Shown: in pieces, positions 53,868 to 60,493 of the stretch | Layout: every line of letters begins with the position of its first letter | Position numbering within the stretch: the first letter of the stretch is position 1 | NCBI GenBank assembly: GCA_012800435.1 | Contig: JAAZJH010000004.1 | Coordinates: 1-60,493 of the forward strand | Direction of reading: 5' to 3' | Source: Clostridiaceae bacterium | Lineage (GTDB): Bacteria > Bacillota > Clostridia > Saccharofermentanales > DTU023 | Length of the DNA: 60,493 bases | The notes under the pieces: generated by a model | What the model was told of the DNA's origin: nothing | Database searches by the model: none | What the model saw: only the letters and a program-made list of their open reading frames with translations | Position numbers and translations under genes: made by a program

Positions 53868-54617
53868 ATGAATGTTTTATTATCAGGCGCTACCGGCAAA
53901 ATGGGACACGTACTTGTCCGTATGCTGAAAGACACCGGACACAGTGTTTTGGCGGGTTATGCGGCAGAAGAAGATCCGGCATTGCCTTTTCCGGTGTATT
54001 TGGACATAAATGATTGTCAGGAGGCGGAGAAGATTGATGTTATTATCGATTTTTCTTCACCTCATTCCCTAGACAAATTACTGGACTTTTCTCTTCGAAA
54101 TAAAATTCCGATCGTCATTGCAACGACCGGATTTTCAGACGCGCAGGAGATAGAGATCACAACGGCAGCGAAGCATATTCCGGTCTTTCATTCGAAGAAT
54201 ATGAGTTTGGGAATAAATATCATGCAGATCGTTGTCGAACAATTGGCTGCCAAACTGTGGGATTTCGATATTGAGATCATAGAAAAACATCATCGCTATA
54301 AAGCCGATTCGCCCAGCGGTACGGCAAAGATGTTGTTTGAATCGGTTAATGAAGGCCGTCAACAATGCTTAAAAGCATTAGAGGGCAGAGCCGGCTTTTA
54401 TCCCGGCAGATCGATCGAAGAAGTTGGCATATCAGCCATTCGCGGCGGCACGATCGTCGGTGAACATACGGTCTTATTCGCAGGCGAAGATGAATTGATC
54501 GAAGTCAAACATACAGCAAATTCCAGAGCTGTTTTTGCCAACGGAGCCATCAAGGCGGCTGAATTTTTGATCAAACAAGATGCAGGCTTCTATAACATGA
54601 GTGATGTTTTTAAATAA
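53868..54617 (+). CDS. dapB: 4-hydroxy-tetrahydrodipicolinate reductase
   Basis: This 249-residue NAD(P)H-dependent reductase makes tetrahydrodipicolinate. The nucleotide loop GATGKMGHVL is at the N-terminus, the catalytic His-His region is EIIEKHHRYKADSPSGTA, and the C-terminal HTVLFAG is present. It is slightly shorter than the E. coli enzyme (273), as in many Bacillota. AGAAGAG lies before the ATG. Its product is the substrate of Ddh encoded next. Confidence 0.95.
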   Translation: MNVLLSGATGKMGHVLVRMLKDTGHSVLAGYAAEEDPALPFPVYLDINDCQEAEKIDVIIDFSSPHSLDKLLDFSLRNKIPIVIATTGFSDAQEIEITTAAKHIPVFHSKNMSLGINIMQIVVEQLAAKLWDFDIEIIEKHHRYKADSPSGTAKMLFESVNEGRQQCLKALEGRAGFYPGRSIEEVGISAIRGGTIVGEHTVLFAGEDELIEVKHTANSRAVFANGAIKAAEFLIKQDAGFYNMSDVFK

Positions 54618-54667
54618 AAAGGTTATTGATTTCGATGGCGAATGCTTGCTGGATAGAGGGAAAAAAG

Positions 54668-55636
54668 ATGATAAAAATAGGCATTGTAGGCTATGGCCAT
54701 TTAGGTAAAGCCATTGAAAAGTGCATTGCTCATTTCCCTGATATGCAACTGTTTGCCACTTTTACGCGCAGAGATCCGAATTCGATTTCCAGTCATTCGA
54801 GAGTAGAGTCGTACGATCGTATCAATGAGTTTAAAGATGATATTGATGTTTTGATTTTAGCAGGCGGTTCACAAAAGGATATACCGGAACAGGCTCCTTT
54901 TTTAATCGCTGATTTTAATACGGTTGATTGTTACGATAATCATGACAAGATCGCTACTTACTATAAGAAAATGGATGAAATAGCTCAAGCCAACCGGAGG
55001 GTTTCAGTTATTGCATCCGGCTGGGATCCCGGGCTTTTTTCCATGCAGAGAATGCTGATGGAGGCCGTATTGCCCAATGCTGAAACATATACTTTCTGGG
55101 GCCCCGGCATGAGCCAAGGGCATAGCGATATTGTTAGGCGCATTGACGGCGTTAAATACGGCGTTCAATATACGATTCCGTCAGACAAAATGATGGAACA
55201 AATTCGAGCCGGACAAAAGGTGGATTATACGCCAGCTAAGGCACATCGACGAGACGTGTACGTCGTTCTCGAAGAAAATGTCGATACAGAGAAAATTACA
55301 AAGGAAATTAAAGAAATTCCTGACTATTTTGCACCTTATGAGACGACAGTACATATCATTTCGGAATCGGATTTTACAGCCAATCATCAGGGTATGCCGC
55401 ACGGAGGTTATGTTATCAGGCAAGGAGAAACCTCTGAGCAAACAAAAGCAAAATATGAGTATTCTTTGCAATTCGACCATAATCCGGAATTCACTGCATC
55501 AATCTGTCTCGCTTTTGCCAGAGCTGCCCATCATCTCTATAACGAAAGAAACTTCGGCGCCAAGACCGTTTTAGATATTCCATTGAGATATTTGTCTTTG
55601 CGAGATCATAACTACCTTCTAGAACGCTTTATCTGA
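54668..55636 (+). CDS. ddh: meso-diaminopimelate dehydrogenase
   Basis: This 322-residue enzyme reductively aminates tetrahydrodipicolinate to meso-DAP in one step with NADPH and ammonia. It has the nucleotide loop GIVGYGHLGKA, IASGWDPGLFSMQRML, the GPGMSQGHSDIVRRIDGV stretch, and a C-terminal SICLAFARAAHHL. ATG 54668 is chosen because GAGGG precedes it and the family begins at MIKIGIVG; an ATG at 54626 would add 14 residues. It closes the block and gives the short dehydrogenase route, with no succinyl or acetyl branch genes nearby. Confidence 0.94.
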   Translation: MIKIGIVGYGHLGKAIEKCIAHFPDMQLFATFTRRDPNSISSHSRVESYDRINEFKDDIDVLILAGGSQKDIPEQAPFLIADFNTVDCYDNHDKIATYYKKMDEIAQANRRVSVIASGWDPGLFSMQRMLMEAVLPNAETYTFWGPGMSQGHSDIVRRIDGVKYGVQYTIPSDKMMEQIRAGQKVDYTPAKAHRRDVYVVLEENVDTEKITKEIKEIPDYFAPYETTVHIISESDFTANHQGMPHGGYVIRQGETSEQTKAKYEYSLQFDHNPEFTASICLAFARAAHHLYNERNFGAKTVLDIPLRYLSLRDHNYLLERFI

Positions 55637-55683
55637 CCGATGGCGTAAAAACATTCCCTTATCACATTATTTAAAAAAAGTCA

Positions 55684-55722
55684 AGTACGAAAACCGTTAG
55701 GTGTTATGTCGTTTTCTGTACT
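55684..55722 (+). terminator. hairpin after ddh
   Basis: AGTACGAAAAC (55684-55694) pairs with GTTTTC-T-GTACT (55711-55722), with one bulged T. The sequence after it is only mildly T-rich. It probably marks the end of the lysine operon. Confidence 0.4.
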
Positions 55723-55818
55723 GGTTATTCTGCATAAAACTTCTTAATATTAACTTGTACCTGTCTTTGTACGTGTTTTACACCACAAGTCAAAGCAAAT
55801 TAGAGGGGGGCAATTATC

Positions 55819-58800
55819 ATGAAAAGACAACAACGCGGACGTCGCCTGTTGGCTCTTACCCTTTCCATTATTGTGGTTTTGTGTATGATGCCAGCAATTG
55901 CAATAGCAGAAACATCTGATAATGCAAGCGAAGAAATGAATCAATTATTAGAAGGAAATGCGCCGTCATCATTCAAGGATGACGCAGGCAGTGAATTAAA
56001 GACAGGATCTGAGACTCTGATAGAGGGGGAAGAGTCTGATACCGATTTAACAGAGGGAGAAAAATCGCATGTTGGTTCTACAGAGGGGGAAGAATCACAT
56101 GCAGGTTCAACAGAGGGGGAAGAACCGCATAATGATTCTCCAGAGGGGGAAGAATCACATGCCGGTTCGATAGAGGGGGGTCCGGAAGCCCTGCCGGCAG
56201 CAGATAGTTCGGAGAATAACAAAGAACCTGAAAGCAAGTCGGTAGGGCAGGACAACCCTGATCACTTGTCAAAACCGGACGACTCATCCTATGCGGGAAA
56301 GATCAACTATAATAGCTATCCGGAGACACCCTTTTTGTCCGCGCCATTATCGCGTTCATCCAAATCCGGAACCAAAGCAAACAATCCGCCAATAATTGGA
56401 ACAGACCATCCGACGGAGGAAGGTGAGGTCATGTTGTTTAAAGTGGCCACACCGGTCGAAGGCATGGTCAACACCTGGGACATCACCCTACGGATCGAAG
56501 GTAAAGACAAGCCGGTAACAAGTGACATCATTTTGGTGATAGACACCTCCGGCAGCATGTCTGGTACTCGCTTGGCTGCCGCAAAGAGTGCGGCCAATAG
56601 ATTTATAGATAAACTATTGCCCTCAACTACTACAAGAATAGGCATAGTCAATTTTGATTTCTATGCTCATGACACTCATGCTCTTTCGAATAACGCGTCA
56701 GACTTGAAAACTGCAATTAATGGTCTTAATGCCAACGGTGGAACTTTTACTCAGGCCGGCGTCAAGCAGGCGGAAGCCATGTTGGCAAGTGCCGACCCGC
56801 CAGCCGACAACAAGCATATCGTATTACTATCTGATGGTGTGCCGACGTATTCGTATGGGCTAACTAATCCCAGCAATTATCTGTCCTCTCAGTATATTGA
56901 TGGTCGTGCAAGCGGTAGCAGCGGTAGTCATTGGGTAAATGGATATCGCTCAGCAACCACTGCCGAAGCACCGGCAAATGCTTATACAACTTCAAGAGTA
57001 GGTGCAGGAAATTATATGTTCCACCGGTATGATGATCAGCCGGGAACCTCAGATGATAAATACTATAATCACGGAAATTCTGCCATTGCGCAAGCTGGCT
57101 TTGCCTGGGCAAAAGGGATCAATGTTTACACGGTTGGTTTACAGACGGATCAGACGGGTAGTAGTGTGCTCGAAAATATGATACGAGGAACTGGCACTTT
57201 TACTGAAGTTACGGATGTCGATCAGCTAACTCCTGTATTCGAAGCCATAGCCGGACAAATCGGTGCAGCAGTCAAAGATGCTATAGTAACTGATCCCATG
57301 GGAGGCGGTTTCGAGGTTCCCCTTGGTGAAATCTCTAAGATAACCGTATCTCAAGGAGAGTACACTTACGTCCAGACCCCAAGTCCAAAGACAATCAATT
57401 GGGAGCCCGGCACGTTAACTACGCCGCTTCCGGATGATAGCACAATTAAATACGCTGAACTCAAATATAGGGTCGAAATCAACGATGACATATTGAATCA
57501 GACGCCGGTGGGGAATCTGTATCCAACAAACGGCGATGCTGTGATCACTTACACCGACGCTAATGGAAATGTCCAGGAAGACATAGCATTCCCGATTCCA
57601 ATGGTCGATCCGATTCTTCTCATTGTTGAGAAAGTATTGTACGACTCGCATGGTACAAAAGTGGAAAGTGATCCTTATGACAGGGTCTTTACGATTGAGA
57701 TTGATGGAGTGTTGTCGGGGGAGGGCGGTTTACCACCCTATCACCAGATTTTCAACTTGAGGCTCGGTGAAAAGAGGATCATGACGAATCTTCGTCTGGA
57801 AGATACCTATACCGTTGCTGAGACGCAAGTTAAATACGGCGGACATAGTGGCACCGTAGGATCATTAGACGATTACACGACGACAGTCAATGTTTATAAT
57901 ATCGACCAGACTAGCTTCAAGATAAAACAAGACGATCCCGATTCTCCTGTACTCGTCACAAATACTGAAAAGGCTCTAGGTGAGATTACTGTTAACAAAG
58001 TCTTTGAGCCTTTGCTTCCTGGGAATGCCAAGGCATTAAAGAACCTCTTGACGATGGGTGCAAAGGCTGCTCCCGAATTTAAATTCACGTTAACACGTCC
58101 AAATGGAACAGTCGAATCATTTAATCTCGTTGCAGGAGCAAGCACGGTATTAAAAAACCTTCCCTATGGTGAATACATCGTTACGGAAACAGATTCACAA
58201 GGTTTTGTTGCCACATATGTGGATACAGATGATACGAACGGCACATTTACTGACGGCAAGGTCACCCTAACCATCCTTGAGAAAGTGGATTCGGTCACGG
58301 TGACAAATAGACCTGCAGAAGATGATCAAACGATCGAAGTTACAGGTTATAAGAAATGGGTTAATGGACCGGAATCGGATCATGTTGCTGTAGAAATGTG
58401 TCTGAAACGCAATGGCGAGCTTATGGTTCCACAGCCACAGCCGGAGCCGGGTTATACGGTTTCACCGGCGAGCGGCACGGCAGAAATGTTTACCTATACA
58501 TGGACCGGCTTACAGAAGTATGATGAGAATGGTGTTCCGTATAAGTACACGATTGACGAGAAATTTATACCGAATAAATATGAAAAGACAGTCGATGACG
58601 AAACATTGACTGTAACGAACACCTATAAACCGGAGATTGAAAGCCGTATCGAGGCAAAGAAATTGTGGGTTGACGGAACAACACCACGTCCGACTATCTA
58701 CTTTGAACTCTTCAGGAAAATTGACGGCGGAATAGAAGAAAAAGCTGCATACTCAAATGGTACATTCGCGGAGGTCAAAGCTCTTTCTGGCGGCACGCAA

Positions 58801-60493
58801 GCCGTCGAGTGGCAGAATCTCCCGAAAGAAGATAATAACGGAAAGCTTTATACCTATTACGTTAAGGAAAAAACAACAGAAGACGGCACGACATATGGTC
58901 CTCCAACGAACTATGAGCTCAGCAGCGGTGAAGGGACACTGATACTTACCAATAAGTACAAATCGCCAACAGCTCCCGTTAAGGCTACGAAGACCTGGGT
59001 TGACGGGCCGTCAGAACATCCTGACGTCTGGTTCAAGCTTTATCGAAATATTTCAGGAGGCTTGGTGGAGGAAGTACCCGAAGCCGGGATCGAACATCTG
59101 CCCAACGGAACAACAGAAGTGACTTGGACAAATGTTGACCAGACGGACAAAAACGGCAATGCCTATATCTTCAGCGTGAGAGAAGTCAATGCGCAAGGTG
59201 CCAACTTTACTCCTTTAAACTATGAGAAAACAGAGTCCGGCCTGACGGTCACGAACACCTATAAGCCACCTGCTATAGATCCGATTACTGCTAAGAAGGC
59301 ATGGGTAGATGGTCCCGACAATGTGCCTTCAATCGGTCTGCGTCTGCATCGCTACCTCGTAACTGACCAACGCAATGACGAAAATCCAATCCTGGATGCG
59401 GTCTCGGGTGCAACAACAGTTGTTATCAGCAATAAGACGAATGTAACGGCAGAGTGGTCTCACTTCCCGGCGACAGATATTAACGGTGTAGCCTATATCT
59501 ATTATGTCCGCGAGGTTCGCCAACAGGGCGGCTACCAGCAGGGTGTCCCTCCGACATTGATTTACGGCGCGCCGGAGAATTACACTGTCGACAATAACAA
59601 CTACGCAGATGCCAATACTGGTGTAGATCCCGTAACTGGTGCGTGGACGATCACTAACCGGTATCAGATTCCTACTGATGGAGAAGCAGAGGCGAATAAG
59701 ATCTGGGAAGACGGTCCGACTCCGAGACCGACGGTCTGGTTCCAGCTGTTCAGAAAAATCGAAGGCGGCACGCCGGAAGCTGTAAAGGATAGCAATGGTA
59801 ATCTTCTAATCAAGGAACTGGATGGAATAACGAGTGTTAAGTGGACGGGTCTTGAAAAAACTGATATCAATGGCAACGTCTACATCTTCAGTGTGAAAGA
59901 AGTTGATGCAGCCGGTAATGATTTCACGCCTGCGAATTACTTCAAATCAGGTGAAGGCACGCTCACGATTAAGAATATCTATATCCCGCCGACAGAAGAT
60001 ATTACGGCGGAAAAAGTATGGGCAGGGAATTTTCCGACTGAGGGATATCAGCATCCTGCTGTGAAGTTCCAGTTGCAGTATAAGACAGCAAGCGCCGATA
60101 CGTGGAACGTGTATTCCATTCGCGGTGAGCTTAACGGAACGGCTGAGACGCCCCCGGAGGGCAGCTCCGGCGAACTAGAACCATGGATCTTTACGTGGAA
60201 AAATGTTCCGATGTACGATCTAAACGGGAATCCTTACGTATTCCGAGTCGTAGAATCGCCTGTGCCGGATAATCACACCGTAGAATACGGCGGAAATGTA
60301 ACCGACGGCTTTGTAGTTACCAATACTTACCAGACCGTCAACGTTTCCGGCGAGAAGACGTGGGATGACGCGGATAACCAAGACGGACTGCGTCCTGGGT
60401 CAATCACGATCAAGCTTTATAAGAAGGTAGGCGAGGCGGAGAAAGAGCTCGTTGAGAGTAAGACGGTGACGTCAGCCGACAACTGGGCCTGGA
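55819..60493 (+). CDS. large surface protein with VWA domain and Cna-B repeats (incomplete at window end)
   Basis: The frame opens at ATG 55819 after AGAGGGGGG and I read it to the last base without meeting a stop, so at least 1,558 residues. A signal peptide (about 1-34) is followed by ten-residue Glu/Gly/Ser repeats (about 70-120). A VWA domain begins near residue 235 with a MIDAS start DTSGS (242-246). From about 720 come an MSCRAMM-like domain and then seven Cna-B units starting near 842, 945, 1054, 1156, 1291, 1395 and 1509, most with KxWxDGP at the start (isopeptide Lys) and NTY, NKY or NRY at the end. This is the layout of a pilus-tip or adhesin protein. The C-terminal sorting signal would lie beyond the window. 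Confidence 0.9.
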   Translation, partial: MKRQQRGRRLLALTLSIIVVLCMMPAIAIAETSDNASEEMNQLLEGNAPSSFKDDAGSELKTGSETLIEGEESDTDLTEGEKSHVGSTEGEESHAGSTEGEEPHNDSPEGEESHAGSIEGGPEALPAADSSENNKEPESKSVGQDNPDHLSKPDDSSYAGKINYNSYPETPFLSAPLSRSSKSGTKANNPPIIGTDHPTEEGEVMLFKVATPVEGMVNTWDITLRIEGKDKPVTSDIILVIDTSGSMSGTRLAAAKSAANRFIDKLLPSTTTRIGIVNFDFYAHDTHALSNNASDLKTAINGLNANGGTFTQAGVKQAEAMLASADPPADNKHIVLLSDGVPTYSYGLTNPSNYLSSQYIDGRASGSSGSHWVNGYRSATTAEAPANAYTTSRVGAGNYMFHRYDDQPGTSDDKYYNHGNSAIAQAGFAWAKGINVYTVGLQTDQTGSSVLENMIRGTGTFTEVTDVDQLTPVFEAIAGQIGAAVKDAIVTDPMGGGFEVPLGEISKITVSQGEYTYVQTPSPKTINWEPGTLTTPLPDDSTIKYAELKYRVEINDDILNQTPVGNLYPTNGDAVITYTDANGNVQEDIAFPIPMVDPILLIVEKVLYDSHGTKVESDPYDRVFTIEIDGVLSGEGGLPPYHQIFNLRLGEKRIMTNLRLEDTYTVAETQVKYGGHSGTVGSLDDYTTTVNVYNIDQTSFKIKQDDPDSPVLVTNTEKALGEITVNKVFEPLLPGNAKALKNLLTMGAKAAPEFKFTLTRPNGTVESFNLVAGASTVLKNLPYGEYIVTETDSQGFVATYVDTDDTNGTFTDGKVTLTILEKVDSVTVTNRPAEDDQTIEVTGYKKWVNGPESDHVAVEMCLKRNGELMVPQPQPEPGYTVSPASGTAEMFTYTWTGLQKYDENGVPYKYTIDEKFIPNKYEKTVDDETLTVTNTYKPEIESRIEAKKLWVDGTTPRPTIYFELFRKIDGGIEEKAAYSNGTFAEVKALSGGTQAVEWQNLPKEDNNGKLYTYYVKEKTTEDGTTYGPPTNYELSSGEGTLILTNKYKSPTAPVKATKTWVDGPSEHPDVWFKLYRNISGGLVEEVPEAGIEHLPNGTTEVTWTNVDQTDKNGNAYIFSVREVNAQGANFTPLNYEKTESGLTVTNTYKPPAIDPITAKKAWVDGPDNVPSIGLRLHRYLVTDQRNDENPILDAVSGATTVVISNKTNVTAEWSHFPATDINGVAYIYYVREVRQQGGYQQGVPPTLIYGAPENYTVDNNNYADANTGVDPVTGAWTITNRYQIPTDGEAEANKIWEDGPTPRPTVWFQLFRKIEGGTPEAVKDSNGNLLIKELDGITSVKWTGLEKTDINGNVYIFSVKEVDAAGNDFTPANYFKSGEGTLTIKNIYIPPTEDITAEKVWAGNFPTEGYQHPAVKFQLQYKTASADTWNVYSIRGELNGTAETPPEGSSGELEPWIFTWKNVPMYDLNGNPYVFRVVESPVPDNHTVEYGGNVTDGFVVTNTYQTVNVSGEKTWDDADNQDGLRPGSITIKLYKKVGEAEKELVESKTVTSADNWAW
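56020..56175 (+). repeat. tandem 30-bp repeats in the surface protein gene
   Basis: Imperfect 30-base units encode ten-residue repeats of the form T-E-G-E-E-S-H-A-G-S, about five copies with changes at several positions. GAGGGGGAAGAA recurs in most copies. The region is probably a flexible, acidic stalk and may vary in length between strains. Confidence 0.85.

Noticed and set aside
56020-56180. CRISPR-like regular repeats
   Set aside because: The repeats are in frame, have no unique spacers, and encode a ten-residue protein repeat.

Overview
The window looks like chromosome of an anaerobic Gram-positive bacterium of the Clostridia type (Bacillota). The signs are Veg next to ispE, the block Orn/Lys/Arg decarboxylase-tmk-darA-holB-ricT, a T-box leader, a CIRCE element, an Asp23-type protein, an LCP protein, and meso-diaminopimelate dehydrogenase. 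All assignments come from reading the sequence and its translations; no database search was run. I see no rRNA, tRNA, insertion sequence, prophage or CRISPR array.

Layout. 1-5.7 kb: trigger factor, ClpP and ClpX, then a kinase-like protein followed by an arginine/serine-rich disordered protein. 5.7-10.9 kb: a block in the same order as near the Bacillus subtilis origin (decarboxylase, thymidylate kinase, c-di-AMP receptor, DNA polymerase III delta', RicT), ending in a two-cluster ferredoxin. 11.3-16.2 kb: a BMP-type nucleoside ABC importer. 16.2-23.1 kb: rsmI, metG, tatD, a small membrane protein on the minus strand, and leuS. 23.5-26.5 kb: a T-box leader and the methionine importer metNIQ. 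26.5-28.1 kb: dCMP deaminase and Hsp20 on the minus strand, with a CIRCE operator upstream.

28.4-33.8 kb: HAD phosphatase, a divergent RibF, an aminotransferase, an unrecognised protein with a degenerate phosphotransferase look, and a Cro/CI-type regulator. 33.9-37.5 kb: a consensus promoter driving a long structured RNA in front of mnmA, then veg-ispE and dtd. 37.6-45.8 kb: zinc-ribbon membrane protein, LCP protein, YitT, TlpA-like lipoprotein, serS, YigZ, YebC, and a P-loop protein joined to an Asp23-like domain. 45.9-51.3 kb: SanA-like protein, oligopeptide-binding lipoprotein, and a LytTR/GHKL two-component pair. 51.6-55.6 kb: lysA-dapA-dapB-ddh, a short route to meso-DAP and lysine. 55.8 kb to the end: an incomplete large surface protein with a VWA domain and tandem Cna-B repeats.

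Most of the window is housekeeping. The points most worth a second look are: the structured RNA before mnmA, whose repeated half-stems allow mutually exclusive folds; the kinase/RS-protein pair; a RibF whose adenylyltransferase motifs are eroded and which carries a Cys/His cluster; the P-loop/Asp23 fusion; the ferredoxin after ricT; and the VWA/Cna-B adhesin. I did not find a clear, wholly new multi-gene system. The RNA at 33.9-34.3 kb is the best candidate for something undescribed.
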